15,282 nucleotides of DNA from HGM12587 sp945786935 (GTDB taxonomy: Bacteria > Bacillota > Clostridia > Lachnospirales > Lachnospiraceae): NCBI GenBank assembly GCA_945786935.1, contig CALZFY010000055.1:1-15282 (forward strand). The letters run 5' to 3'. Each line of letters starts with the position of its first letter. The stretch's first letter is position 1. A program made the position numbers and the translations under genes. Positions 6,111 through 13,904 of this stretch are shown here, one piece after another. The notes below the pieces were generated by a model. It saw only the letters and a list, made by a program, of their open reading frames with translations, was not told the origin of the DNA and made no database searches.

Positions 6111-7214
6111 TTATTTAGCCTCCTTTTCTGTTTTTTTGCGGAATGTGATCTGATAAGAAATAAAGAATTCACATCCGATCAGGAAAAACAGGATAATACC
6201 TGTCAGAATATCTGCATAGGAATGATTCAAACCATAGGCTGTAGAAATTTCCCCGGCTCCGCGGCTCATAAAAATAATGAGGGTGCTGGAGAACATCATG
6301 ATCAACGGATTAAACTTGGACATCCAGGATACCAATACCGCAGTGAAGCCCTGTCCGCCCGCAATGGTCGTTGTTACCGTATGGTTGATACCACCTACAA
6401 GCAAAAGACCTGCCAGACCGCAAACAGCACCGGAAAGCACCATGGTTCGGATAATGACCATTGATACCTTGATTCCTACATATTTTGCTGTATTTTCGCT
6501 TTCTCCTACAACAGAAATTTCATATCCCTGCTTAGTGTAGTTTAAGTAAATGTACATGAACACCATAACGATCAGTGCAATGATGATGGTCAGCAGATAT
6601 TTGGAGTCAAACACCTGCGGCAGCCATCCTGCATTGGAGTTCTGATTGATGATACCAATCTTTCCTGATCCCTTCGGCACTTCCCATACAATGATAAAGA
6701 AGGCTACCAGCTGCGTAGCAATGTAGTTCATCATTAAGGTAGAAAGTGTCTCGTTGGTATTCCATTTTGCTTTAAAGAATGCCGGAATCAAGCCCCAGAT
6801 GATGCCTGCTCCAATACTGGAGATGACCATAAGGAGGATCAGCACCGCATTTGGAACTTTATCTCCCAGGCAGATCATACAGGCCGCAGTAGCAAGACCT
6901 CCCATGAGCACCTGACCTTCTCCGCCGATATTCCAGAATTTCATCTTAAACGCCGGAGTCAGCGCCAGGGAAATCAGCAGTAAGATTGCCGTATTCTGTA
7001 AAGTGATCCATGTTTTTCTGGAGGTTCCGAAGGCACCCTGTACCATGGATGCATAAACTTCCAAAGGATTTAATCCTGTGGTAATGGTCGTTACAATACC
7101 ACAGACAACAAGGGCCAGCAAAATTGCTGCCGCTCTGATTCCCAAAGACTGATACCAGGGAAGTCCTGCTCTTTTCACGATATGAAAAAGCGGTTCTCTT
7201 TTTTTATCATTCAT
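6111..7214 (-). CDS. Nup/BMP-type ABC transporter permease, first subunit (NupP-like)
   Basis: This is the larger permease partner, 367 residues from the ATG at 7214. A frame beginning at a TTG at 7232 would have to translate the AGGAGGTG ribosome-binding site itself, so the shorter start is chosen. After a basic N-terminus (MNDKKREPLFHIVKRAG) come about nine to ten membrane segments, the family motif FWNIGGEGQVLMGG (93-106), and the loop SVVGESENTAKYVGIKVS, the counterpart of GENxxTAxxAGI in the other permease. The start overlaps the ATPase stop by 8 bp, indicating coupled translation. C-terminal end is basic (FRKKTEKEAK). Role: half of the transmembrane pathway with the NupQ-like protein. 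Confidence 0.88.
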   Translation of the reverse strand: MNDKKREPLFHIVKRAGLPWYQSLGIRAAAILLALVVCGIVTTITTGLNPLEVYASMVQGAFGTSRKTWITLQNTAILLLISLALTPAFKMKFWNIGGEGQVLMGGLATAACMICLGDKVPNAVLILLMVISSIGAGIIWGLIPAFFKAKWNTNETLSTLMMNYIATQLVAFFIIVWEVPKGSGKIGIINQNSNAGWLPQVFDSKYLLTIIIALIVMVFMYIYLNYTKQGYEISVVGESENTAKYVGIKVSMVIIRTMVLSGAVCGLAGLLLVGGINHTVTTTIAGGQGFTAVLVSWMSKFNPLIMMFSSTLIIFMSRGAGEISTAYGLNHSYADILTGIILFFLIGCEFFISYQITFRKKTEKEAK

Positions 7215-8739
7215 GGCTTTCACCTCCTGCAACCCTCGTCATCATCATACCGACTTCATTTTTATCTGTCTTTCTGGCATCTACAATGCCGCTGACTTCT
7301 CCGCCGCAAAGTACCAGAATTTTATCACATAGTTCCACCATAACATCCAGATCCTCGCCAACAAAAATAACGGCAACACCTTTCTTTTTCTGGTCATTGA
7401 TCTGATCATAAATGGTGTAAGAAGAGTTGATATCCAACCCGCGCACTGCATAAGCAGTCAGAAGTACGGTGGGTGCGGAAGCGATCTCACGTCCTACCAA
7501 CACCTTCTGTACGTTACCTCCGGACAGTTTTCTAACCGGAGTGCTGATATCCGGAGTCGCAACTTCCAGACGTTTTACCACATCCTCTGCCAGCTTTCTC
7601 GGTTTTTTTCGGTTGGTAAAAGGAGTACGGCCGCGGCGGAAAGAACGAAGCATCATATTGTCCGCAAGATCCATATTTGCTACCAGTCCCATACCAAGAC
7701 GGTCTTCCGGTACGAAGGACAGGGAAACTCCCATATCAGCAATCTTCAAAGGATCTTTGCCGATGAGCATTTCTTTTGTACCGTCATCCTGCACGTAATT
7801 GATGGTACCGGACTCTGTTACCTGGAGACCTGCAATGGCCTCTAAAAGTTCCTTTTGTCCACAACCCGAAATTCCTGCGATACCTAAAATTTCACCGCTG
7901 TTTGCAGTAAAGGATACATCCTTTAATTTCAGGATTCCTTCCTCATTTCTCACAGTCAGCCCCTGAACTTCAATACGTGGCCTTGGATCTACCGGATCCG
8001 GACGTTCAATATTCAAAGTAACAGAACGGCCTACCATCATGTTGGTCATCTCTGTCACATTGGTGTCTTTTGTTGCCATATCACCGATATAGCATCCATT
8101 GCGAAGTACTGCCACACGATCAGACAGTGATTCTACTTCGTGCATTTTATGAGTAATGATAACGATGGCTTTACCGTCATCACGCATTTTTCGAAGAACA
8201 TTGAAAAGCTTCTCAGATTCCTGGGGTGTCAATACCGCTGTGGGCTCGTCCAAAATCAGAATATCCGCACCACGGTAAAGTACCTTTACAATTTCCACCG
8301 TCTGTTTCTGAGAAACAGTCATATCGTAAATTTTTTGCTTTGGATCTACTTCAAATCCATATTTTTGGCAAATGGCTTCTATCCTTGCCGAAGCTTCTTT
8401 GATATTGAGCTTTCCTTCCAGTCCCAGAATAATATTTTCTGTGGCAGAAAGCACATCGATCAGCTTAAAGTGCTGATGCACCATACCGATTCCTAAATTT
8501 AAAGCATCTTTTGGTGACTTGATGATCTCTTCTTTCCCATTGATAAAGATCTGACCTTCATCCGGGAAATATATACCGGAGAGCATATTTAAAAGCGTGG
8601 TCTTTCCGCTTCCGTTTTCTCCAAGCAGCGCCAGAATCTCTCCTTTATAAATATCCAGGCTGATATGGTCGTTGGCCACTAATGAGCCAAAGGTTTTTGT
8701 TACATTTCGCATTGATACTGCGGCTGTTTTGGTTTGCAT
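7207..8739 (-). CDS. Nup/BMP-type ABC transporter ATP-binding protein with two nucleotide-binding domains (NupO-like)
   Basis: The 510-residue ATPase contains two ABC domains in tandem, as in ribose- and nucleoside-type importers. Domain 1 has Walker A GENGSGKT (40-47), Q89, a signature region MTVSQKQTVEI (140-150), Walker B LILDEPTAVLTPQE (161-174) and His197. Domain 2 is degenerate, as is usual for the family: Walker A-like GISGCGQK (289-296, lacking the GKS/T end), a good signature LSGGN (405-409), and TAYAVRGLD (428-436) in place of the usual AxQPTRGLD, with no catalytic carboxylate. So probably only one composite site hydrolyses ATP. The gene starts at an ATG with AAAGGGG ahead, 105 bp after the lipoprotein gene and downstream of a strong hairpin. 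Confidence 0.93.
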   Translation of the reverse strand: MQTKTAAVSMRNVTKTFGSLVANDHISLDIYKGEILALLGENGSGKTTLLNMLSGIYFPDEGQIFINGKEEIIKSPKDALNLGIGMVHQHFKLIDVLSATENIILGLEGKLNIKEASARIEAICQKYGFEVDPKQKIYDMTVSQKQTVEIVKVLYRGADILILDEPTAVLTPQESEKLFNVLRKMRDDGKAIVIITHKMHEVESLSDRVAVLRNGCYIGDMATKDTNVTEMTNMMVGRSVTLNIERPDPVDPRPRIEVQGLTVRNEEGILKLKDVSFTANSGEILGIAGISGCGQKELLEAIAGLQVTESGTINYVQDDGTKEMLIGKDPLKIADMGVSLSFVPEDRLGMGLVANMDLADNMMLRSFRRGRTPFTNRKKPRKLAEDVVKRLEVATPDISTPVRKLSGGNVQKVLVGREIASAPTVLLTAYAVRGLDINSSYTIYDQINDQKKKGVAVIFVGEDLDVMVELCDKILVLCGGEVSGIVDARKTDKNEVGMMMTRVAGGESHE

Positions 8740-8768
8740 CTTTTGTCCCCTTTCATCGACCCCAAACA

Positions 8769-8806
8769 GAAAAAGGGCGGCGCGGCGAAAATCGCTGTGC
8801 CGCCCT
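8769..8806 (-). terminator. Intercistronic attenuator hairpin between binding protein and ATPase genes
   Basis: Positions 8774-8788 pair with 8792-8806 over 15 consecutive pairs (two G-U) around a 3-nt loop. Most pairs are G-C. Read on the minus strand the stem is followed by TTTTTCTGTTT. This is a rho-independent terminator or RNA-stabilising hairpin inside the operon, expected to let only part of the transcription continue into the ATPase and permease genes and to protect the 3' end of the lipoprotein message. Confidence 0.8.
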
Positions 8807-8844
8807 CTGCAATTCTTGCTGATTGCGAGGCTTCAAAGCATTAT

Positions 8845-10086
8845 TTAGAATACAGTATCTAATAAGCTGATTCCATCGATCATAACATTGAAGTATGGAG
8901 CAGAACGGAATTCATCTCCTGATTCATGGAAATATCCATCGCTTACAACTTCATGATCCGGTGTATATGCAGGATCTGTATCTACATCTGCTTCATAGCT
9001 GTCTAAAGCTGCACCTTCTACAGTAAAGGTTGTAACGTCAAATACATGTACATTTCCGGCAATAAGGTCTGCTTTGGCTGCTTCGATTGCTTCTTTTGTA
9101 CCTTCTGCTACTGCACCGCCAAGCTCTGTCAGTTCAACAGCACCGTTTTCTAAGGTTCCGCACCAGTCTGTAGCGATCGGAGTACCTTCTGCTACACAAC
9201 CCATTGCATATTCAAAGTATGGTGCCCAGTTGATTCTGGAAGAAACAAGGAATGTATTTGGGCAGGCTGCTTCTGTGCTTCCGTTGTAAGATACGTTTGG
9301 AACACCTGCTGTTTCACATGCTGTCGGCGCTCCCATGGAGTCTGCATGCTGGCTGATAAGTACGCAGCCATCCTGGATAAGTTTGTTAGCACCTTCTTTT
9401 TCAGCTGTTTCATCATACCAGGAACCTGTGAAGGTTACTTCCATAGTTACTGTTGGGCAAACAGAACGTGCACCTAAGAAAAATGCTGTGTATCCGGAAA
9501 TAACTTCAGCATATGTGAAGGCTCCAACGTATCCCATTTTTGCCTGATCTGCTGTAATTTCACCGTTTTCGATCATTTCGTTTAACTTCATACCTGCTGT
9601 GATACCTGCAAGATAACGTCCGTCATAGATTGCTGCAAATGCATTGTGGAAGTTATCAAGGTTTTCTGTATGAGCTTTTGTACCTGTTGCATGACAGAAC
9701 TGAACTTCCGGATATTCCTTTGCAGCTTCAATCATGTAATCTTCATGTCCAAAGCTGTCTGCGAAGATGAAGTTGCAGCCTGCATCTGCAAGTTCGCATG
9801 CTGCTTCATAGCATTCCTGGCCTTCCGGGATGTTTGTCTTAACTACATACTCAATACCCATTTTTTCACATGCTTCTTTTGCTCCGTTTAAGAAGTTTAA
9901 GTCATATGTAGAGTTTTCGTCATGCAGGAAAATAAAACCTGCTTTTACGTTAGCAGCTGTTGTTTCGCCTTCTGCCGCTTCTGTTGCAGCATCGTTTGAT
10001 GCTTCTTTTTCAGATGATCCGCATCCTGCTAAAGTACCAACAACTAAAGCCATCACTGCTAATAAACTGATAAGTTTCTTTTTCAT
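8845..10086 (-). CDS. BMP-family substrate-binding lipoprotein of an ABC importer
   Basis: The 413-residue product begins with a lipoprotein signal peptide: MKKK, a hydrophobic core and the lipobox LAGC with Cys22, then a Ser/Glu/Ala-rich linker (about 23-46). The mature part is a BmpA/PnrA-type periplasmic-binding fold: KAGFIFLHDENSTYDLNFLNGAKEA, NFIFADSFGHEDYMIEAAKEYPEVQFCHATG and a DGRYLAGITAGM region typical of the family. It captures the ligand outside the cell and passes it to the two permeases. It is the first gene of the operon, with its own promoter and the AGGAGGAGA ribosome-binding site, and is separated from the other genes by an attenuator. Related proteins bind purine nucleosides; the ligand here cannot be read from sequence. 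Confidence 0.92.
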   Translation of the reverse strand: MKKKLISLLAVMALVVGTLAGCGSSEKEASNDAATEAAEGETTAANVKAGFIFLHDENSTYDLNFLNGAKEACEKMGIEYVVKTNIPEGQECYEAACELADAGCNFIFADSFGHEDYMIEAAKEYPEVQFCHATGTKAHTENLDNFHNAFAAIYDGRYLAGITAGMKLNEMIENGEITADQAKMGYVGAFTYAEVISGYTAFFLGARSVCPTVTMEVTFTGSWYDETAEKEGANKLIQDGCVLISQHADSMGAPTACETAGVPNVSYNGSTEAACPNTFLVSSRINWAPYFEYAMGCVAEGTPIATDWCGTLENGAVELTELGGAVAEGTKEAIEAAKADLIAGNVHVFDVTTFTVEGAALDSYEADVDTDPAYTPDHEVVSDGYFHESGDEFRSAPYFNVMIDGISLLDTVF

Positions 10087-10116
10087 TGGTTCTCCTCCTA
10101 TGAGTTTTTTTCATCT

Positions 10117-10143
10117 GCTGTTTTTGGACTTTCCATAAACAGC
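10117..10143 (-). promoter_or_regulatory. Leader hairpin of the binding-protein gene
   Basis: GCTGTTT (10117-10123) and AAACAGC (10137-10143) form a perfect 7-bp stem with a 13-nt loop in the 5' untranslated leader, about 30 nt before the start codon of the binding-protein gene. It lacks the conserved core of a purine riboswitch. It may simply stabilise the message. Confidence 0.35.
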
Positions 10144-10164
10144 GTTTTCTTTTTAACAATAGTC

Positions 10165-10193
10165 ATATAAACACCAAAATTTCCCATTGTCAA
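10165..10193 (-). promoter_or_regulatory. Sigma-A promoter of the BMP/Nup transporter operon
   Basis: On the minus strand a perfect TTGACA (10188-10193) is followed after 17 bp by TTATAT (10165-10170); shifting by one gives TATATG with an 18-bp spacer. It lies about 80 bp ahead of the lipoprotein start and just downstream of the terminator of the regulator gene. Confidence 0.65.
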
Positions 10194-10217
10194 TAGGCAT
10201 AAGGCAAAAAACCTTGA

Positions 10218-10256
10218 AAAAATAAGGGAATTTTGCATTTCTACAGCAAAATTCCC
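10218..10256 (-). terminator. Rho-independent terminator of the GntR-family gene
   Basis: GGGAATTTTGC (10226-10236) and GCAAAATTCCC (10246-10256) form a perfect 11-bp stem with a 9-nt loop. On the minus strand it is followed by TTATTTTTT. It starts 28 bp after the stop of the regulator gene and isolates it from the transporter operon. Confidence 0.85.
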
Positions 10257-10283
10257 CCACTTATAAGTACCTGTTCTTTCTAT

Positions 10284-10961
10284 TTATAAGGAAACAGACA
10301 TAGACGGCTTCATAGCTTCCATTGCAATCTGAAATGCAGCATTTTTAGATTCATTCAAATGATAAATCAATTGCTCTGCTGCACGCTCCCAATCTTTCAA
10401 AAGACAGGGTAATAAAATCTGTGCATGTTCCCGAAAGGTATCCTTAAGCCGCATATTGGAAACGTCTCCTGTCATATGACGCAGCCTCTCATCCTGAGTC
10501 CTGATCATGTAATAATTATTCTGGATATACTGATTCGGGCAGGCACTCACGATGAAATCATGAAACTCCTGATCCAGCCTGTAAAAATAATCCTTATCCT
10601 GACGGCATGCATCTTCGATATCTGTATGCTGAAAGATTTCATACATTTTCTCCATCTTTTTTTCTGAAAGCAGATTGCCGTAAGTTCTTAAGATGTAAGG
10701 TTCATACAGAAGTCTTACCTCAAAGATCATATTAATATCACTAAGAGTCAAAGATTTGATGATAATGCCTCTCTTCGGCAAAATCTCAACAAGCCCCTCC
10801 TGTTCGAGACGGCTCAAGGCATCCCGCACAGGTGTACGGCTAAGTCCTAAAGACTCTGTCAGCATTTCCTCATTCAAATTGGTACCAGGGGCATACTCAC
10901 AGGTAACGATCTTTTCCCGAATGCTGTTGTAAGCCAATGTTTTTAGATTGATTTTTGCCAT
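10284..10961 (-). CDS. GntR-family transcriptional regulator, FadR/FCD subfamily
   Basis: The 225-residue protein has an N-terminal winged helix-turn-helix (about 5-70) with the GntR signature LTESLGLSRTPVRDALSRLEQEGLVEILPKRG (34-65). A C-terminal all-helical FCD ligand domain follows. The FCD metal-binding residues are present with correct spacing: D130-x3-H134, H179-x21-H201. These regulators usually bind sugar acids or other carboxylates and repress neighbouring genes. It is transcribed divergently from the LgoD-like/uxaB/uxaA operon, and candidate operators lie on both promoters, so it most likely controls galactonate/tagaturonate use and its own synthesis. The start has AAGGAGGT closely upstream. 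The effector (for example tagaturonate or an aldonate) is inference. Confidence 0.93.
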   Translation of the reverse strand: MAKINLKTLAYNSIREKIVTCEYAPGTNLNEEMLTESLGLSRTPVRDALSRLEQEGLVEILPKRGIIIKSLTLSDINMIFEVRLLYEPYILRTYGNLLSEKKMEKMYEIFQHTDIEDACRQDKDYFYRLDQEFHDFIVSACPNQYIQNNYYMIRTQDERLRHMTGDVSNMRLKDTFREHAQILLPCLLKDWERAAEQLIYHLNESKNAAFQIAMEAMKPSMSVSL

Positions 10962-10991
10962 AATACCTCCTTGAATTCATTAATTCATCAC

Positions 10992-11004
10992 TTGTTGTAT
11001 ACAT
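10992..11004 (-). promoter_or_regulatory. Candidate GntR operator O1 at the regulator's own start site
   Basis: Read on the minus strand this is ATGTATACAACAA, built on the perfect palindrome TGTATACA (10996-11003). It begins 4 bp after the -10 box of the regulator promoter, so it covers the expected transcription start. The same 12-mer ATGTATACAACA occurs at 11148-11159 in the opposite orientation. Confidence 0.55.
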
Positions 11005-11007
11005 TTG

Positions 11008-11036
11008 ATATTACCATTTTACCCCTCTGTTTGCAA
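11008..11036 (-). promoter_or_regulatory. Promoter of the GntR-family gene
   Basis: On the minus strand TTGCAA (11031-11036), a 17-bp spacer and TAATAT (11008-11013) form a good sigma-A promoter about 45 bp before the regulator start codon. Confidence 0.6.
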
Positions 11037-11147
11037 GTATGTTTTATTTATTTTGTATATTTTCTACAACAAATCCATTATCACTTTGTTAAAAAAGTAA
11101 ATCTTTTAAATAGATATTGAAAATATTTATAAAGAAGATTATATTTG

Positions 11148-11173
11148 ATGTATACAACAGTGTATAAGATACA
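11148..11173 (+). promoter_or_regulatory. Candidate GntR operator O2 (double site) for the galactonate operon
   Basis: ATGTATACAACAG (11148-11160) repeats the O1 sequence in the other orientation. It is followed directly by TGTAT-AAG-ATACA (11161-11173), a second dyad with 5-bp arms. The pair covers the -35 and spacer region of the plus-strand promoter whose TATAAT is at 11175-11180, an ideal position for repression. Confidence 0.55.
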
Positions 11174-11174
11174 A

Positions 11175-11180
11175 TATAAT
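11175..11180 (+). promoter_or_regulatory. -10 box of the lgoD-like/uxaB/uxaA promoter
   Basis: A perfect TATAAT stands 17 bp after ATACAA (11152-11157), a poor -35 box that is inside the candidate operator. The weak -35 suggests dependence on relief of repression or on an activator. Confidence 0.5.
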
Positions 11181-11215
11181 GAAACAACACAGGACGAAAC
11201 ACACAGAACATATTT

Positions 11216-11259
11216 GTAACTGTTCAGCACCTTCCAGATAGTGACTTCTGAACAGTTAC
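11216..11259 (+). promoter_or_regulatory. 12-bp perfect inverted repeat in the operon leader
   Basis: GTAACTGTTCAG (11216-11227) and CTGAACAGTTAC (11248-11259) are perfect reverse complements with a 20-nt loop. A run of seven T begins 6 nt later (11265-11271), and the ribosome-binding site and ATG (11294) follow directly. It could be an attenuator hairpin, an mRNA stabiliser or a DNA operator for another regulator. Confidence 0.6.
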
Positions 11260-11293
11260 TCACATTTTTTTAACATTCAGGAGGTATTTTAAA

Positions 11294-12322
11294 ATGAAAG
11301 CAATGTTTATCAACGCACCCGGGGAAGTTGAAATTAAGGATGTAGCCGCACCGGTGAGAAAAGAAGGAGAAGTATTATTAAAACTTCTTTACGGCGGAAT
11401 CTGTGGAAGTGATTTAGGCTCTTATCGCGGAACCTTTGCATATTTCTCTTATCCGAGAACTCCGGGACATGAATTCTCAGCAGAAGTCATTGAAGCAGAT
11501 GAAAACAATGCTTACGGAATCAAACCGGGTATGATCGTTACCTGCAACCCATATTTTAACTGTGGTCACTGCTATTCCTGTGAACACGGTATCGTAAATG
11601 CATGTATGGACAACCAGACTATGGGTGTTCAAAGAGAAGGTGCCTTCCAGGAGTACATTACCATGCCAATTGAACGTGTTTATGACGGCAAAGGTCTGGA
11701 CGCAAAAACTCTTGCAGTCATTGAACCTTTCTGCATCAGCTATCATGGTGTAAGCCGCGCCAACGTAAAGGAAGGCGATACTGTCTTAGTTGTAGGAGCA
11801 GGAACCATCGGTGTGTTAGCAGCTATCGCAGCAAAAGCAAAAGGGGCTATCGTTTACATTTCCGATGTTTCTGAAGGAAAGCTGAAAATGGCTGAAGACT
11901 TTGGTGTAGACGGAACGATCTTAAATTCTTCACCGGAAGAATTTGAAAAACAGGTTGCCGACATCACAAACGGAAACGGATTTGATGTAACTATTGAAGC
12001 AGTTGGTCTTCCTTCTACTTTCCAGAACTGCATCGATGCAGCATGCTTTGGCGGACGTATGGTTCTTATTGGTGTAGGAAAGAGAAATCTGGACTTTAAC
12101 TTTACTCTGATCCAGAAAAAAGAATTAAATGTATTCGGTTCCAGAAACGCACTGAAAAAAGACTTCCTGGAACTTATTGACCTTGTAAAAGGCGGAAATG
12201 TACCATTGGAAAAAGTAATCACAAACATTTACAGCTTTCACGATGCTGCAAAAGCATTTGAGGACTTTTCCAATAATCAGGGAGAAATGTTGAAAGTATT
12301 ATTTGATTTTTCCGAAATCTAA
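11294..12322 (+). CDS. Zinc-dependent medium-chain dehydrogenase, LgoD-like (probable L-galactonate 5-dehydrogenase)
   Basis: This 342-residue medium-chain alcohol dehydrogenase has a complete zinc apparatus. The catalytic site is C37 (GGICGSD), H59-E60 (GHEF) and E144 (VIEPF). The structural site is C90, C93, C96 and C104. The Rossmann nucleotide site is GAGTIG (168-173). Family traits shared with E. coli LgoD (YjjN) are the FSYPRTPGHE region, IEPFCISYHG and GSRNA near the C-terminus. Next to UxaB and UxaA, oxidation of L-galactonate to D-tagaturonate with NAD(P)+ is the most economical role. L-gulonate or polyol oxidation is the alternative. The start has AGGAGG 9 nt upstream. It is the first gene of a GntR-controlled operon, followed by a 78-bp gap. 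Confidence 0.85.
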   Translation: MKAMFINAPGEVEIKDVAAPVRKEGEVLLKLLYGGICGSDLGSYRGTFAYFSYPRTPGHEFSAEVIEADENNAYGIKPGMIVTCNPYFNCGHCYSCEHGIVNACMDNQTMGVQREGAFQEYITMPIERVYDGKGLDAKTLAVIEPFCISYHGVSRANVKEGDTVLVVGAGTIGVLAAIAAKAKGAIVYISDVSEGKLKMAEDFGVDGTILNSSPEEFEKQVADITNGNGFDVTIEAVGLPSTFQNCIDAACFGGRMVLIGVGKRNLDFNFTLIQKKELNVFGSRNALKKDFLELIDLVKGGNVPLEKVITNIYSFHDAAKAFEDFSNNQGEMLKVLFDFSEI

Positions 12323-12400
12323 AGGGAATCATCAAAGTAACGAAACAACACCTTACAAATACCATCAAGTTTTTAGCCTAAGAAAGAGAGAATATCATAT

Positions 12401-13900
12401 ATGGAACGTCTGAATTATGAAGTATTAAAAAAATCCGGTTATGACGGATATATTCTGGAAAAAGCACCAGAAAAGGTGCTGCAGTTTGGAGAAGGAAACT
12501 TTCTTCGTGCATTCGTAGATTACTGGTTTGACCTTGCGAATGAAAAAGCTGACTGGAACGGAAAATGTGTCCTTGTACAGCCCATCGCTCCGGGACTTGC
12601 TGAAATGATCAACGAGCAGGAAGGTCTTTACACGCTTTACCTTCGCGGAAGCGAAAACGGAGAAAAGGTAGATGCAAAAAGAGTCATCTCCAGTGTGAGC
12701 CGCTGTCTCAATCCTTATAAGGCAGATGATTACCAGGCGATGATGGAGGTTGCAGCAAGCGATGATCTGGAAATCATCGTTTCCAATACAACAGAAGCCG
12801 GTATCCAGTATGACCCAACCTGCAAAAAGGACGACTGCCCGCCATCCAGCTTCCCTGCAAAATTAACACAGGTTCTCTACCATCGTTATCAGGCAGGCAA
12901 AAAGGGCATCATCATGTTGGCCTGTGAGCTTATCGACAACAACGGTAAAGAATTATTAAAATGTGTCAACCAGTACATTGACCAGTGGCAGTTAGAAGAC
13001 GGATTCAAAAAATATGTGAACGACGACTGTACCTTCTGCGGCTCCTTAGTTGACCGTATCGTACCGGGACGTATCCGTGACGAGAAAGAAGTTGCTGCGT
13101 TGGAAGAAAAACACGGCTATGCAGATCCGCTCTTAGACGTAGGTGAAGTATTTGGTGTATGGGTCATCGAAGGCGATGAAAAACTCAATGATGTATTACC
13201 ATTTGCAAAAGCAGGCTTAAAGGATAAAGTATTTGTAACTCCGGATATGGGCCCATACAAAAAGAGAAAGGTTCGTATTTTAAACGGTGCCCATACTGGC
13301 TTCGTCCTTGGTGCCTATCTGGCAGGTAAAAACATTGTCAGAGAATGTATGGAAGATGACACCATCCGTGGATTCATGAACAAAATGCTCTATGACGAAG
13401 TAATTCCTACGCTTCCATTAGACAAAGATGACCTTAAGAACTTTGCAGCAGCAGTTCAGGACCGTTTCAATAACCCATTTGTGAACCATGAGCTGATGAG
13501 CATTTCCTTAAACTCAACTTCCAAGTGGAAAGCCCGCAACATGCCTTCTTTCTTAGGATATATTGAAGAAAAAGGGGAACTTCCTGCCTGCCTTACTATG
13601 TCACTGGCTGCTTACATTGCATTTTTCAGCAATGACATTCAGGCTCTGACAGAGCAGGGACTTGTATGTAAACGTCCTGCCGGAAATGAATATGTGGTAA
13701 GTGATGACCGCTGGGTTCTGGAATTCTACGAAGCCCACAAGGCTGATACGGAAGAAGAACTGGTGCACGCTGTACTTACCAATGAAAAGATGTGGGATCA
13801 GGATCTGACAAAGATTGCAGGTCTGGAACAGTTAGTAGTAGATGACTTAAAGAAAATTCACAGGGAAGGAGCTATGGCTGCATACGCAAGCTGCCTGTAA
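12401..13900 (+). CDS. uxaB: Tagaturonate reductase (altronate oxidoreductase) UxaB
   Basis: UxaB interconverts D-tagaturonate and D-altronate with NAD(H) in galacturonate and galactonate catabolism. The 499-residue product is a polyol-specific long-chain dehydrogenase: N-terminal nucleotide-binding LQFGEGNFLRAF (27-38), the VSNTTEAG segment (127-134), and the catalytic set K290, N295, H298 in KVRILNGAH, followed by a helical C-terminal domain. Length fits UxaB (about 480-500). Fructuronate reductase UxuB is the closest alternative; the adjacent uxaA decides for UxaB. The ribosome-binding site is weak (AAGAAAGAGAG, 12 nt or so before the ATG). The 78-bp gap before it shows no hairpin with a T-run, so it is likely cotranscribed with the dehydrogenase. 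Confidence 0.94.
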   Translation: MERLNYEVLKKSGYDGYILEKAPEKVLQFGEGNFLRAFVDYWFDLANEKADWNGKCVLVQPIAPGLAEMINEQEGLYTLYLRGSENGEKVDAKRVISSVSRCLNPYKADDYQAMMEVAASDDLEIIVSNTTEAGIQYDPTCKKDDCPPSSFPAKLTQVLYHRYQAGKKGIIMLACELIDNNGKELLKCVNQYIDQWQLEDGFKKYVNDDCTFCGSLVDRIVPGRIRDEKEVAALEEKHGYADPLLDVGEVFGVWVIEGDEKLNDVLPFAKAGLKDKVFVTPDMGPYKKRKVRILNGAHTGFVLGAYLAGKNIVRECMEDDTIRGFMNKMLYDEVIPTLPLDKDDLKNFAAAVQDRFNNPFVNHELMSISLNSTSKWKARNMPSFLGYIEEKGELPACLTMSLAAYIAFFSNDIQALTEQGLVCKRPAGNEYVVSDDRWVLEFYEAHKADTEEELVHAVLTNEKMWDQDLTKIAGLEQLVVDDLKKIHREGAMAAYASCL

Positions 13901-13904
13901 GCTT

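Noticed and set aside
7215..7232. TTG at 7232 as the start of the first permease gene
   Set aside because: The added codons contain the AGGAGGTG ribosome-binding site for the ATG at 7214.
10087..10164. Purine or other nucleoside-sensing riboswitch in the leader of the binding-protein gene
   Set aside because: The leader is only about 75 nt, with one 7-bp hairpin and no conserved purine-riboswitch core.
11081..11263. Minus-strand 60-codon frame in the divergent intergenic region
   Set aside because: It runs across the operator, promoter and inverted repeat of the plus-strand operon, without a ribosome-binding site or family resemblance.
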